From Variovorax sp. Root411 (GTDB lineage: Bacteria; Pseudomonadota; Gammaproteobacteria; Burkholderiales; Burkholderiaceae_C), in contig NZ_LMDW01000001.1 in the NCBI RefSeq assembly GCF_001425205.1, positions 621,928-685,927 of the forward strand: a stretch of 64,000 nt of DNA, read 5' to 3'. A program made the position numbers and the translations under genes. Each line of letters begins with the position of its first letter. Position 1 is the stretch's first letter. The notes beneath the pieces are model-generated. The model was not told where the DNA came from. It searched no databases and was given only the letters and a program-made list of their open reading frames with translations. Below, in pieces: positions 29,503-39,253 of this stretch.

Positions 29503-30789
29503 TCAGGTGACGGCGTTCTTGCGGTTGAACTCTTCGCGCTTCCACTCGCCCGTCTCGAGCACCTGCACGAGGTGCTCGACCGAGTTCCACACGTCCTCGA
29601 AGCCGATGTACAGCGGCGTGAAGCCGAAGCGCAGGATGTCGGGCATCTGCGAGTCGCCGGCGCGGTAGTCGCCGATGACGCCGCGCGCGATCAACGCCTG
29701 CACGATGGCATAGGCGCCTTCCTCGCGGCTCAGGCAGACCTGCGAGCCGCGTTGGGCGTGATCGCGTGGCGTGATGAGCGAGAGGCCCTGGCCGGCGCAA
29801 CGTTCTTCCACCAGCTTGATGAAGAGATCGGTCAGCGCGAGCGACTTGGTGCGCAGCGCTGCCATCGCGCCGTGATCGCCGTTGAAAGCTTCGGCCGCGA
29901 GCACGGTGTCGAGCCCGCATTCCAGTCCGGCCAGCGCAATGATGGGCTGCGTGCCGCAAAGGTAGCGGCCCACGCCCGGCGCAGGGCGGTAGTGCGGCGT
30001 GAATTCGAAGGGCGCAGCATGGCCCCACCAGCCCGACAGCGGCTGCTCGAACTGGCCCGCATGCTTCGTGTGCACCCATGCGAAGGCCGGCGCGCCGGGG
30101 CCGCCGTTGAGGTACTTGTAGCCACAGCCGATCGCGTAGTCGGCGTTGCTCTCGTTGAGCGCGACCGGCACCGCGCCCGCGCTGTGCGCGAGGTCCCACA
30201 CCGTGAGCGCGCCCGCGGCGTGCGCGGCGGCGGTGACGGCCTTCATGTCGTGCATCGCGCCGGTGCGGTAGTTCACGTGCGTCAGCATCAGCACGGCCAC
30301 TTCTTCGGTCAGCACCGAATCCGGGCCTTGCAGTTCGCTCGCATCGATCAGCTTGAGCGTGAAGCCGCGCTCGCGGCACAGCGACTCGGCGATGTAGAGG
30401 TCGGTCGGGAAGTTGCTGCGTTCGCTCACCACCAGCTTGCGTCCGCTGTCCTTGTGCTGCGACAGCGCAGCGAACAGCACCTTGTAGAGATTGACCGAGG
30501 TGCTGTCGGTGCACACCACTTCGCCGGGCGCGGCGCCGATCAGTCGGGCCACCTTGTCGCCCAGGCGTTGCGGCAGGTCGAACCAGCTCGCGGTGTTCCA
30601 CGAACGGATCAGGCCTTCGCCCCATTCCTTCGTCACGACTTCGGCGATGCGCGCCGCGGCGGCCGTGGGCATTACGCCGAGCGAGTTGCCGTCGAGGTAG
30701 AGCACGCCCTCGGGAATCGTGAATTGGTCGCGCAAGGCGCGCAGCGGGTCTTGCGCGTCGAGCGCGCGGCAGTCTGCAAGAGTCGTCAT
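29503..30789 (-). CDS. kynU: Kynureninase
   Basis: This 428-aa PLP enzyme cleaves kynurenine to anthranilate and alanine. The [15 protein letters not shown] motif (Asp for PLP) and [19 protein letters not shown] (with the PLP-binding Lys) are intact. I chose ATG 30789 ([16 protein letters not shown]) because the 18 residues possible upstream are Pro/Cys-rich and lie in the kynB tail. The gap to kynB is 10 nt. Confidence 0.97.
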   Translation of the reverse strand: MTTLADCRALDAQDPLRALRDQFTIPEGVLYLDGNSLGVMPTAAAARIAEVVTKEWGEGLIRSWNTASWFDLPQRLGDKVARLIGAAPGEVVCTDSTSVNLYKVLFAALSQHKDSGRKLVVSERSNFPTDLYIAESLCRERGFTLKLIDASELQGPDSVLTEEVAVLMLTHVNYRTGAMHDMKAVTAAAHAAGALTVWDLAHSAGAVPVALNESNADYAIGCGYKYLNGGPGAPAFAWVHTKHAGQFEQPLSGWWGHAAPFEFTPHYRPAPGVGRYLCGTQPIIALAGLECGLDTVLAAEAFNGDHGAMAALRTKSLALTDLFIKLVEERCAGQGLSLITPRDHAQRGSQVCLSREEGAYAIVQALIARGVIGDYRAGDSQMPDILRFGFTPLYIGFEDVWNSVEHLVQVLETGEWKREEFNRKNAVT

Positions 30790-30799
30790 GGTGGAAGTT

Positions 30800-31453
30800 T
30801 CAGCGGGGGAGTTCGCGCAGCACGGCGCGAACGGGGGAGGCATCGGCGCTGACCAGCTTGAGCGGCAGGGCGATGAGTTCGTAGTCGCCCTCGGGCACGT
30901 CGTCGAGCACGAGGTTCTCCAGCACGCGCAGGTCGAGGCGGCGGATGCGTTGGTGGCTGTCCAGCGTCTTGCTGTCGGCCGGGTCGATGCTGGCGGTGTC
31001 GATGCCGATGAGCTTCACGCCCATGGCTGCGAGGCGCTCGACGGTGGCGGGGGCGTAGGCGGCAAGCCGAGGGTCCCATAGGTCCACCGGCATGGCGGTG
31101 TAGGTGCGCACCAGCACGCGCTGGGGCAGGGTGCTGTCGACGGCGTGGGAGATGTGCTCCCACTCGATCAGCGGGCCCGTGTCGATCGCATGGATCACGC
31201 GGCAGGGGCCGAGGAAGGGCGTGAGGTCGACGTTGCCGATGCTCTGGCCGGCGGGGTCGTAATGCAGCGGCGCGTCGGCGTGCGCGCCGACGTGGGGCGA
31301 GAGCTTGATCTCGCTGACGTTCACCGGGCAGTCCGGCGAGATGGTCGCTGCCCAGCGCTGCTGGTAGGGCGTGTCGCCGGGAAACACCGGCGTGCCTTCA
31401 TGCACGGGCGGCGAGATGTCCCAGATCCGGGGGCGGGGTTGCTTTGAACGCAT
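30800..31453 (-). CDS. kynB: Kynurenine formamidase (arylformamidase)
   Basis: This 217-aa cyclase-family hydrolase removes formate from N-formylkynurenine. It has the metal motif [12 protein letters not shown] (HxGxHxDxPxH) near residues 53-64 and [12 protein letters not shown] near 150. It is the first gene of the kyn operon, giving together with kynA and kynU a full tryptophan-to-anthranilate route. No kynR-type Lrp regulator is seen beside it. Confidence 0.95.
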   Translation of the reverse strand: MRSKQPRPRIWDISPPVHEGTPVFPGDTPYQQRWAATISPDCPVNVSEIKLSPHVGAHADAPLHYDPAGQSIGNVDLTPFLGPCRVIHAIDTGPLIEWEHISHAVDSTLPQRVLVRTYTAMPVDLWDPRLAAYAPATVERLAAMGVKLIGIDTASIDPADSKTLDSHQRIRRLDLRVLENLVLDDVPEGDYELIALPLKLVSADASPVRAVLRELPR

Positions 31454-31527
31454 GGCGCGAAGTTAGCGCCCGGCGAGCGGTCGTGGTGTCGGTTATTTCC
31501 AACACCTTATGTGACGAGTTGAAGCCG

Positions 31528-31854
31528 TCAATGAAGCGACGACAGCACGGGCAGTCCGTGCCGGGCGCGCGCCCGCTCGCAGGCGTCGCTGCCGGCCTGC
31601 AGTTCGTGGCACGGATTGGGGCGCCATTCGTAGATGCCGCAGCCCACGGCCTGTCCGATCTTGCCGGTGAGCGCTGCGCAGCGCATGGGCGTGTGGTCGG
31701 TGCCGCGCATGCGGCAAATGGCGTCGTTCACCTCGACCGCGAGCCCGGACGGCACGCTGCCGCCGTTGTCGTCGAGCTCATGGACGCTGAAGTCGACGCG
31801 GTAGCTCGCGCAGCAGGCGCCGCATTGCTGGCATGGAGAGGTGGTGCGGCTCAT
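31528..31854 (-). CDS. YkgJ-family cysteine cluster protein
   Basis: This 108-aa protein has the N-terminal pattern CQQCGACC, then CRMRG, MRCAAL and CGIYEWRPNPCHEL. The set of cysteines is the YkgJ/UPF0153 signature, thought to bind zinc or an Fe-S cluster. The function is unknown. It lies 74 bp upstream of kynB on the same strand and 34 bp downstream of the sensor kinase gene. Confidence 0.88.
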   Translation of the reverse strand: MSRTTSPCQQCGACCASYRVDFSVHELDDNGGSVPSGLAVEVNDAICRMRGTDHTPMRCAALTGKIGQAVGCGIYEWRPNPCHELQAGSDACERARARHGLPVLSSLH

Positions 31855-31888
31855 CGCGTGATGGTAGCGGCGTGGTTCAAGGCGTCTG

Positions 31889-33307
31889 CTAGTCGCCCGC
31901 CCGTGGCAGGCGGACACGGAACCCCACGCCGCGCCCCTGCAGCCCGTCGACGATCTCGACGCTGCCGTCCAGGCGTAGCGCGGCCTGTCGCGCGATCGCC
32001 AGGCCGAGGCCGGCGCCGCTGGCGCGCGGCTCGGTGCCGCGGTGGAAGCGCTCGAAGACATGTTCGCGCTGCGAGGCCGCGATGCCGGGGCCATCGTCGC
32101 GCACTTCGAGCAGGAGTTGCCCGTCGGCATCGCGCAAGTCCACGGCGACCATGCTGCCCGGCACGCCATGGCGCAAGGCGTTGTCGACGAGGTTCTGGAC
32201 GATCGACTCCAGCGCGCCCAGGTCGATGCGGCAGGGCAGGGCGTCCGGTGCATCGAGTGACAGTTCGCGCCCTTCGCGTATCGCGGCCTGGGCGGCTGGG
32301 CCGAGCAGCGCGCGCAGCCAATGCGCCACGTCGACGCGGCTTGCACTGCGCGGGCCGGCGCGGTCCAGCGCAGCCAGCTCGAGCAGTTGCCGCGCCAGGT
32401 GCGAAGTCCGCGCGATGGCCTGGTTCAGCTGCCTCTCGGCCAGGGCGCGCTCCGCCGGGTCCTGGGCGTGCGCGAGCACATGGGCCTGCGCGTTGATCAC
32501 CGCCAGCGGCGTCCGGATCTCGTGGGCCGCGTCTTGCACGAACGCGCGCTCGCGCTGCACCGTGCCGCGCAGGCGCGACAAGAGGGCGTCGAGCGCCTGC
32601 ACCAGCGGCTTGAGTTCGCGGTAGCGCGCAGGCACGCCGACGGCGTTCAGGTCGTCGCTCGGCCGCTCTTCGATGCGCCGCGCCAGTTGCTGAAGCGGAC
32701 GCAGGCTCGCGCGCACCGTGAGCCAGACGGCCAGCAGGACGAACGGAAACGCCACCAGCAGATAAGGCAGGATAAAGCCGGCGTTGTAGCGCAGGAAGGC
32801 GCTGCCGGTCCGGCGCGGATTGAGGATCTGCAAGCGCCAGTGCGCGCTGGTCCGGTCGTAGCGCCAGTAGCGTTCCGACCAGTCAGCGGCGGATGCATCG
32901 GATGTCTCGGATGGCCATCCCTCGGACGCGAAGACGCGGCGATCGCGGCTGTCGCGCAGTTCGTAGAGCACGATCCCGCCCAGGCGTTTGTCCTGGGTGC
33001 GGCGGATCGCAGTCCAGCGTTCGGTGGCTGCCATCACGGCGCGTGCGTGCGCCTGATCCGGCGTTTCGTCCAGCGCCACCAGCAAGGCATCGCCGAACTG
33101 CTTGAGTCCGGGTGCCTCGGCGAGGTACTGACGATTCTCGGCATAGAGATAGCCCAGCAGCGCAACCCAGATCAGCAGGAAGACGAGCAGCGTCGACCAG
33201 GTGCCGCGCCGAACAAGCGACGGCTCGGACAGGTGCCGCCACAGCGCATGCCGCGCGCTCGCCGGAGCCGGAGCGCGAGCCCCTTCGGGCGGCCGTGCGG
33301 GGTTCAT
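31889..33307 (-). CDS. Sensor histidine kinase (QseC/TctE-like)
   Basis: This 472-aa membrane kinase has transmembrane helices near residues 38-58 and 175-197, flanking a periplasmic sensor of about 115 residues, then a HAMP-like segment. The phospho-acceptor His lies in QDAAHEIRTPLAVI (about residue 267). ATP-binding boxes are QNLVDNALRHG, VRDDGPGI and GAGLGLAIA. Its start overlaps the stop of the response regulator (ATGA), so the two form a pair. The signal is unknown. Confidence 0.93.
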   Translation of the reverse strand: MNPARPPEGARAPAPASARHALWRHLSEPSLVRRGTWSTLLVFLLIWVALLGYLYAENRQYLAEAPGLKQFGDALLVALDETPDQAHARAVMAATERWTAIRRTQDKRLGGIVLYELRDSRDRRVFASEGWPSETSDASAADWSERYWRYDRTSAHWRLQILNPRRTGSAFLRYNAGFILPYLLVAFPFVLLAVWLTVRASLRPLQQLARRIEERPSDDLNAVGVPARYRELKPLVQALDALLSRLRGTVQRERAFVQDAAHEIRTPLAVINAQAHVLAHAQDPAERALAERQLNQAIARTSHLARQLLELAALDRAGPRSASRVDVAHWLRALLGPAAQAAIREGRELSLDAPDALPCRIDLGALESIVQNLVDNALRHGVPGSMVAVDLRDADGQLLLEVRDDGPGIAASQREHVFERFHRGTEPRASGAGLGLAIARQAALRLDGSVEIVDGLQGRGVGFRVRLPRAGD

Positions 33308-33960
33308 GGTTCGAGCAAATAGCCGATGCCGCGCACGGTGCGCACGCGCTCGGTGCCGATCTTCTTGCGTAGGTTGGAAACATGCACTTCGATGGCTGCA
33401 AAGTCGACCGGATCGCCTAGCGGCTCGAGGCGTTGCGACAGCACATCTTTGGCCACCACGGCACCGGGTTCGCGCGCCAGTTCCAAGAGCAGCTGGAATT
33501 CGCGCGGCGAGAGCGCCAGCGGCGCGCCCTGCAGCTTCGCTTGGCGCCGGCCCGGCTCGATCTCCAGCGCGCCCACGGTCCAGTGCTCGCTGGCTTGCTG
33601 CGCGCTGCGCCGCACTACGGCGCGCACACGTGCCACGAGTTCAGCGGTGTCGAAAGGCTTGATGACGAAATCGTCCGCGCCGCCGTCGAGGCCGGCCAAG
33701 CGGTCGTCGATGGCGGAACGCGCGGTGATCACGATGACCGGCACCCGAACGCCGCCGCGCCGCCAGCGCCGCAGCAGATCGAAGCCGCTGGCATCGGGCA
33801 GGTTCAGGTCGAGCAGCATACAGTCGACCCGCGCGGCATCGACGACATGCGGCGCATCCGCGGCGCGGCGCACCCACTCGCTGGTGAAGTGCTCGACCTT
33901 GAGGCTGGCCTGGAGCGCGCGCCCGAGGTCGAGATCGTCTTCGATGAGCAGGATGTGCAT
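33304..33960 (-). CDS. OmpR-family response regulator (QseB/TctD-like)
   Basis: The 218-aa regulator has a receiver domain (acidic pair LIEDDLDLG, phospho-Asp in MLLDLNLPDASG, Lys in DDFVIKPFDTAEL) and a C-terminal winged helix (LSPREFQLLLELAREPGAVV, VHVSNLRKKIGTERVRTVRG). It is divergent from the S9 peptidase gene 84 bp away, which is a candidate target. Confidence 0.94.
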   Translation of the reverse strand: MHILLIEDDLDLGRALQASLKVEHFTSEWVRRAADAPHVVDAARVDCMLLDLNLPDASGFDLLRRWRRGGVRVPVIVITARSAIDDRLAGLDGGADDFVIKPFDTAELVARVRAVVRRSAQQASEHWTVGALEIEPGRRQAKLQGAPLALSPREFQLLLELAREPGAVVAKDVLSQRLEPLGDPVDFAAIEVHVSNLRKKIGTERVRTVRGIGYLLEP

Positions 33961-34044
33961 GGCTTCGCATTGTGGCGCGCGCACCTTTGGGAAAGCCAAA
34001 GGTTGGCCTGCCCACAATGCGGCATCCAACAAGGAGGAGAACCC

Positions 34045-35997
34045 GTGACATTGAGAATTCCGATCGCGATCGTCCTGGCGGGCCTGCTGGGAGGCTGCGC
34101 GGTGGCGCCGACGCATCCGGCGCTGCAGGACCAGGTCTTGCCGCCGTTGATTCCGGTCCGAGAGTTCGTCGCGAACGTGGAGGGTACGGGCGTTTATCGC
34201 GTGTCGCCCGACGGCGCGTCGCTTGCGTGGAAAGGCATCAGCGGATTGAAGCCGGCCGTGTGGGTGAAGGCATTGGCCAGCGGCGCAACGCGGTCGATCC
34301 CGCTGCGTGTGCAATCCATCGTCTGGTCGGGCGACAGCCGCTTTCTCTTCCTGATGGTGGACCCCACGGGCGACGAAGACACACATGTGTTTGCCGTCGA
34401 TATGGCGCGCGCCGACGCGCAGCCCGTGGACCTGACGCCGTTCAAGGGCACGCGTTCGCGGATTCAGCGGCGCATCGAGAACAGTTCCGAGGTTCTCGTG
34501 TTCTCCAACGCGCGCGACAAAAAGGTGTTCGACCTTTACCGGATCGACCCCGCCACGGGCACGCGGGCGCTCGTTGCGCAGAATCCGGGCAACGTCACCA
34601 GCTGGTCGGTGGACCGCGATGGCCGCCTGCGGGCACGTTCGGTGCAGGACGGCGATGAGCGGTACCTGCAGGTGCCTGACGGCGACACATGGCGCACGAC
34701 GCTGCGCTGGCAGAAGGAGGAAAGCTGGTGGATCGCGGATTTCGTGCCCGGGACGAACACCGCCTGGGCGGTCTCGAACCGCGGGCGCGACAAGGAGGCC
34801 CTGGTGCGCATCGATCTCGAATCGGGCGCCGAGGAAGTGGTCTACCAGGATGCGGAGGTCGACATCGAGCAGGTGCTGATGAGCCGCCGCAGCAATGCGC
34901 CGCTCGCGGCCTATTCGATGCCGGGCCATCCGCGCAACAGGTTTTTCGACGCTGCGCTTGCGGCGCGGCTCGAACCCCTGGCTGGCGGCGAACCTGCGGC
35001 GGTCCATGTGACCAGCATGGCCGATGACGAACAGACCATGACCGTCAGCGTCGGCACCGACCGCGGCTGGAAGTACTACCTGCTCGGCAGTCCCTCCACG
35101 GCGCCCGTGCTGCTCGGCGAAAGCAGCACCAGTGGCCTTGCTTCGTCGCTGGCGCCGACGCGGCCGGTTGCCTACGCTGCGCGCGACGGCCTGCAGATCC
35201 ATGGCTACCTCACGCTGCCGCCGGGCGTGCAGGCGCGCGCGCTGCCGATGGTGCTGCTGGTTCACGGCGGTCCCTGGGCGCGCGACGTGTGGACCTACCA
35301 AGGCACCAACCGGAGCGTGCAGCAGTTTTTCGCCAATCGAGGCTATGCGGTGCTGCAAGTGAACTACCGGGGCTCCAGCGGCTACGGCCGCGCCTTCATG
35401 GAAAAGGCGGTCGGTGAATTCGCCGGCAGGATGCACGACGACCTGATCGACGGCGTCCGCTGGGCGGTGGCGCAGGGCGTGGCCGATCCGGCGCGGGTGG
35501 CCATCTACGGCGCGAGCTACGGCGGCTATTCGGCGCTCGTCGGCGCCACGATGACGCCCGAGACCTTCGCTTGCGCAGTGGATGTGGTGGGCATGTCCGA
35601 CCTGTCGCGGCTCGTCGAGAACGCGCCCGCCTACTGGGCGCTGGGCATGCCTTGGTGGAAGCGCTATGTGGGCGATCCGGCCGATCCGGCACAGCGAAAA
35701 GTCATGGACGCCAAGTCACCGATCAACCATGTCGCCAAGGTGCGCGCGCCGGTGCTCGTCATGCATGGCGTGAACGACCCGCGTGTGAAGTTCGATCAAT
35801 CCGAGCGCATGGTGGCGGCGCTGCGCGCTGCCGGCAAGCAGGTCGAGTTCGTGAGCTTCCAGGGCGACGGCCACGGCAACCAGAAATGGACCAACAACCT
35901 CGCCATGTACCGCCACACGGAGGACTTCTTCGCCAAGTGTCTTGGCGGCCGCAGCAGCGGCTTCGACTACTACCAGCTGGGCGCCTGGGCCTTCTGA
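34045..35997 (+). CDS. Lipoprotein S9-family prolyl oligopeptidase-like peptidase
   Basis: The 650-aa serine peptidase starts at GTG with a strong AAGGAGGAG. It carries a lipoprotein signal with lipobox LLGGC (Cys near residue 18), so it is probably anchored in an envelope membrane. A beta-propeller-like region is followed by the alpha/beta-hydrolase catalytic domain: VLLVHGGPWARD, nucleophile motif YGASYGGYSALVG, Asp in MHGVNDPRV and His in GDGHGNQKW. Substrates would be peptides. It is divergent from the two-component genes. Confidence 0.92.
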   Translation: MTLRIPIAIVLAGLLGGCAVAPTHPALQDQVLPPLIPVREFVANVEGTGVYRVSPDGASLAWKGISGLKPAVWVKALASGATRSIPLRVQSIVWSGDSRFLFLMVDPTGDEDTHVFAVDMARADAQPVDLTPFKGTRSRIQRRIENSSEVLVFSNARDKKVFDLYRIDPATGTRALVAQNPGNVTSWSVDRDGRLRARSVQDGDERYLQVPDGDTWRTTLRWQKEESWWIADFVPGTNTAWAVSNRGRDKEALVRIDLESGAEEVVYQDAEVDIEQVLMSRRSNAPLAAYSMPGHPRNRFFDAALAARLEPLAGGEPAAVHVTSMADDEQTMTVSVGTDRGWKYYLLGSPSTAPVLLGESSTSGLASSLAPTRPVAYAARDGLQIHGYLTLPPGVQARALPMVLLVHGGPWARDVWTYQGTNRSVQQFFANRGYAVLQVNYRGSSGYGRAFMEKAVGEFAGRMHDDLIDGVRWAVAQGVADPARVAIYGASYGGYSALVGATMTPETFACAVDVVGMSDLSRLVENAPAYWALGMPWWKRYVGDPADPAQRKVMDAKSPINHVAKVRAPVLVMHGVNDPRVKFDQSERMVAALRAAGKQVEFVSFQGDGHGNQKWTNNLAMYRHTEDFFAKCLGGRSSGFDYYQLGAWAF

Positions 35998-36016
35998 CCG
36001 GCCCGGGCGCTGGCGC

Positions 36017-36982
36017 CTACAGCCGCCCCAGCAGCAGAAACTCCATCAGCGCCTTCTGCGCATGCAGCCGGTTCTCGGCCTCGTCCCACACCACCGACTG
36101 CGGCCCGTCGATGACCTCGGCCTGCACTTCCTCGCCGCGGTGCGCCGGCAGGCAGTGCATGAAGAGGGCGTCGGGCTGCGCGATGCGCATCATGTCCTCG
36201 TCGACGCACCAGTCGGCAAAGGCCTTGCGGCGCGCCTCGTTCTCGGCCTCGTAGCCCATGCTGGTCCAGACGTCGGTGGTGACGAGGTCGGCGCCGCGGC
36301 AGGCTTCCATCGGGTCCTGGAAGACCTTGTAGCTGTCGCCCGAGCGGATGCCGGCGATCGACTGGTCGACCTCGTAGCCGCTGGGCGTGCTCACGTGCAC
36401 CGTGAAGCCCAGGATCTCGGCGGCCTGCAGCCAGGTGTTGGCCATGTTGTTGCCGTCGCCGACCCAGGCCACGGTCTTGCCCTTGAGGCAGGAAAGTGCG
36501 TCGCCTCCGGCGTCGCGTGAACCGCGGTGCTCGATGTAGGTGAAGATGTCCGCGAGGATCTGGCAGGGGTGGAACTCGTTGGTCAGGCCGTTGATGACAG
36601 GCACGCGCGAATGCGCCGCGAAGGCGTCGATCTTGGTCTGCTCGTACGTGCGGATCATCACGAGGTCGACCATGCGGCTGATGACCTTGGCGCTGTCTTC
36701 GATGGGTTCGGCGCGGCCGAGCTGGCTGTCGCCGGTGGTCAGGTGCACCACGCTGCCGCCCAGCTGGTACATGCCGGCCTCGAAGCTCACGCGGGTGCGC
36801 GTGCTGGCCTTCTCGAAGATCATGGCCAGCGTGCGATCGACCAGCGGCTGGTGCTTCTCGTAGGTCTTGAACTTCTTCTTGATGATCGCCATGCGATCGA
36901 AGAGGTAGGCATATTCGTCGGCCGTGAAGTCCGAGAACTGCAGGTAGTGCCGGATGGCGTTGGGCGTGGCGGCGGTCGTCAT
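36017..36982 (-). CDS. argF: Ornithine carbamoyltransferase
   Basis: The 321-aa enzyme joins carbamoyl phosphate and ornithine to make citrulline in arginine synthesis. It has the carbamoyl-phosphate motif EKASTRTRVSFE (about residues 57-68), HPCQILAD near 145 and the ornithine motif HCLPAHRGEE near 275. The start overlaps the argD stop (ATGA), so argD-argF is an operon. Confidence 0.97.
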   Translation of the reverse strand: MTTAATPNAIRHYLQFSDFTADEYAYLFDRMAIIKKKFKTYEKHQPLVDRTLAMIFEKASTRTRVSFEAGMYQLGGSVVHLTTGDSQLGRAEPIEDSAKVISRMVDLVMIRTYEQTKIDAFAAHSRVPVINGLTNEFHPCQILADIFTYIEHRGSRDAGGDALSCLKGKTVAWVGDGNNMANTWLQAAEILGFTVHVSTPSGYEVDQSIAGIRSGDSYKVFQDPMEACRGADLVTTDVWTSMGYEAENEARRKAFADWCVDEDMMRIAQPDALFMHCLPAHRGEEVQAEVIDGPQSVVWDEAENRLHAQKALMEFLLLGRL

Positions 36983-38187
36983 TGCGCTGCAGGCTCCGAC
37001 AGGAAGGTTTTCACGATGGGCGCGAGGATGGCGACGATCTCGTCGGCTTCGGCCGTGGTCAGGATGAGCGGCGGCACGAGGCGGATCACCTTGTCGGCCG
37101 TCACGCTCAGCAGCAGGCCGGCATCGCAGGCGCGGTTCAGGATCACGCCGCAGGGCCGGTCGAGCTCGATGCCCAGCATCAGGCCCTGGCCGCGGATTTC
37201 CTTCACGCCCGGCAGGCCGCCGATTTCGCGCTCCAGCGCGGCCTTGAGATGTGCGCCCACGGCGGCGGCGTTCTCGAGCAGCTTGTGCTCTTCCATGATG
37301 CGGATGGTTTCGATGCCGGCGCGCATGGCGAGCGGGTTGCCCCCGAACGTGGTGCCGTGGTTGCCGGGCCCGAAGATGTTGGCGGCCTTGGGGCCGGCCA
37401 CCACGGCGCCGATCGGCACGCCCGAGCCCAGGCCCTTGGCCAGCGGCATGACGTCGGGCAAGATTCCGGCCCACTGGTGGGCGAACCACTTGCCGGTGCG
37501 GCCCATGCCGCACTGCACCTCGTCGATCATCATAAGCCAGTCGCGCTCGTCGCACAGGGCGCGCACCTGCTTGAGGTATTCCCAGCGCATCGGGTTGATG
37601 CCGCCTTCGCCCTGGATGGTTTCGAAGAACACGGCCACCACGTTGGGGTTGCCCTCGGTGGCCTTCTTCAGTGCCTCGATGTCGTTTAGCGGCACGCGGA
37701 TGAAGCCCTCCACCAGCGGGCCGAAGCCGGCCTGCACCTTGGGGTTGCCGGTGGCCGACAGCGTGGCGATGCTGCGGCCGTGGAAGGCGGCTTCGTAGAC
37801 GACGATCTCGGGGCGCTCGATGCCCTTGTCATGGCCGAACTTGCGCGCCAGCTTCAGCGCGGCTTCGTTGGCTTCGAGGCCGGTGCAGCAGAAGAAGGCG
37901 TTGGTGAGGCCGGAGATTTCGGTCAGCTTGGTGGCGAGCTGCTCCTGGCCGGTCACGTGGTAGTAGTTGGAACTGTGGATCAGCTTGGTCAGCTGGTCCT
38001 GCAGGGCGGGCACCAGCTCGGGGTGGTTGTGGCCCAGGGTGTTCACTGCGATGCCGCCGAGGCCGTCGAGGTAGGCCTTGCCCGCGGTGTCCCAGACTCG
38101 GCAGCCCTGGCCGTGCGACAGCGCGATCGGCAGGCGACCGTAGGTGTTCATGACGTGGGGCGAGGTGGGCTGGGCGGTAGCGCTCAT
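36979..38187 (-). CDS. argD: Acetylornithine aminotransferase
   Basis: This 402-aa class-III PLP aminotransferase has the DEVQCGMGRTGKWFAHQ motif (PLP Asp) and LAKGLGSGVPIGAVV (PLP Lys) in the family positions. It acts before ArgF in arginine synthesis and may also serve in lysine synthesis. ATG 38187 has GGAG 7 nt upstream and yields the normal N-terminus (MNTYGRLPIALSHGQG follows at residue 13); an earlier in-frame ATG at 38256 lacks support. Confidence 0.96.
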   Translation of the reverse strand: MSATAQPTSPHVMNTYGRLPIALSHGQGCRVWDTAGKAYLDGLGGIAVNTLGHNHPELVPALQDQLTKLIHSSNYYHVTGQEQLATKLTEISGLTNAFFCCTGLEANEAALKLARKFGHDKGIERPEIVVYEAAFHGRSIATLSATGNPKVQAGFGPLVEGFIRVPLNDIEALKKATEGNPNVVAVFFETIQGEGGINPMRWEYLKQVRALCDERDWLMMIDEVQCGMGRTGKWFAHQWAGILPDVMPLAKGLGSGVPIGAVVAGPKAANIFGPGNHGTTFGGNPLAMRAGIETIRIMEEHKLLENAAAVGAHLKAALEREIGGLPGVKEIRGQGLMLGIELDRPCGVILNRACDAGLLLSVTADKVIRLVPPLILTTAEADEIVAILAPIVKTFLSEPAAQ

Positions 38188-38348
38188 TCGGGTTCTCCAG
38201 ATAGGGAACGCGAATTCTAGGCGTGCGGTTTGACGGCTTCGTTGAGGATTCCGCATTACAGCAATGCCCCGTGTTCAGGATGCAAAAAGTGCCGCGGATA
38301 GAATCGCTTGTTGCACCGCAGCACCCGCTCCGGTCGCCTGATTCAACG

Positions 38349-38672
38349 ATGATTTCCTCCACTGCCAAAGAAATCTTCATCCAGGGAATTACCAAGGATG
38401 GCCGGACTTTTCGCCCGAGCGATTGGGCCGAGCGCCTGGCCGGCGTGATGTGCTCTTTCCGTCCCGGCGGCGCCTATCCGGGCAGCCACCTGAGCTATTC
38501 GCCCTGGTGCATCCCGACGACCATCAATGGTGTGAAGTGCGTGGTCGTGAACCGTGCGCTGCGCGACGCGGAGCCGATGGCCTGGGATTTCTGCGTGAAC
38601 TTCGCCAGGGACAACGATCTGCAGGTCGCCGAGGCCTGTCTGGTTCCCGACGCCCCACCCGCAAAGGCCTGA
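38349..38672 (+). CDS. DUF3579 family protein
   Basis: The 107-aa conserved beta-proteobacterial protein has segments such as IFIQGITKDGRTFRPSDWAE, MCSFRPGG and YSPWCIPTTINGVKCVVVNR. The function is unknown. It sits divergent from argD and convergent with rpsT. A TAGAAT box (38299-38304) lies 45 nt upstream. The terminator hairpin overlaps its last codons and stop. Confidence 0.88.
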   Translation: MISSTAKEIFIQGITKDGRTFRPSDWAERLAGVMCSFRPGGAYPGSHLSYSPWCIPTTINGVKCVVVNRALRDAEPMAWDFCVNFARDNDLQVAEACLVPDAPPAKA

Positions 38673-38684
38673 CCGGCCTTTTTT
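38663..38684 (+). terminator. Terminator overlapping the DUF3579 stop codon
   Basis: AAAGGCC-TGACC-GGCC followed by TTTTTT; the loop contains the TGA stop of the DUF3579 gene. Confidence 0.85.
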
Positions 38685-38722
38685 CTTGTCCGCGGCCTGG
38701 CTTCGCGAACCAAGCGGGCATG

Positions 38723-38748
38723 AAAAAACCGCCCGAAGGCGGTTTTTT
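38723..38748. terminator. Bidirectional terminator between DUF3579 and rpsT
   Basis: AAAAAACCGCC-CGAA-GGCGGTTTTTT is symmetric with A and T runs on both sides. It should stop rpsT transcription (minus strand), with an extra GGACCGGA/TCCGGTCC hairpin (38782-38801) between it and the rpsT stop. Confidence 0.9.
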
Positions 38749-38819
38749 ACACTTTGCTGCAGCGCACCCCGATCAAACGGCGGACCGGAGAATTCCGGTC
38801 CGGGCTTGCCTGACAGGTG

Positions 38820-39134
38820 TCAGGCGGCGGCCTTTTCAGGCGCCAGGGCGAGGGCCTTGACCTTGGCCGACAGGCGGCTCTTGTCGCGGGCGGCCTTGTT
38901 CTTGTGGAAGATGCCCTTGTCGGCGACGGTGTCGACGATGCTCTGGGCCTTCGCGAACAGTTCGCTTGCCTTGGTCTTGTCGCCAGCCAGAACAGCCTTT
39001 TCGACGTTCTTGACAGCGGTACGGTATTTGGAGCGCAGCGAGGTGTTCGCAGCGTTGAGCTTGGTGTCCTGGCGGACGCGCTTACGGCCGGAGGCGAGGC
39101 GCGGGTTCTTCTTCTTGGGCTTGGCGGATGCCAT
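38820..39134 (-). CDS. rpsT: 30S ribosomal protein S20
   Basis: The 104-aa basic protein begins [20 protein letters not shown] and contains the S20 core ([37 protein letters not shown]). It binds 16S rRNA early in small-subunit assembly. It is somewhat longer than E. coli S20 at the C-terminus (Ala/Glu tail). A TATAAT box on the minus strand (39181-39186) lies 46 nt upstream. Confidence 0.97.
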
Positions 39135-39180
39135 ATTTAATGTTCCTTAGGTGTCTGAGGATGATGCAGCAAAGCCCTCG

Positions 39181-39210
39181 ATTATAGGCCGGGTTGCCTT
39201 TTCCGCCGAA
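39181..39210 (-). promoter_or_regulatory. Candidate sigma-70 promoter of rpsT
   Basis: On the minus strand a perfect TATAAT -10 (39181-39186) is preceded, after 18 bp, by TTCGGC. The -10 is convincing; the -35 is weak. Confidence 0.6.
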
Positions 39211-39253
39211 TCGGCCCGTTTCAGGGGTTTGGCGGGCCCTACACTCGGCCCCC

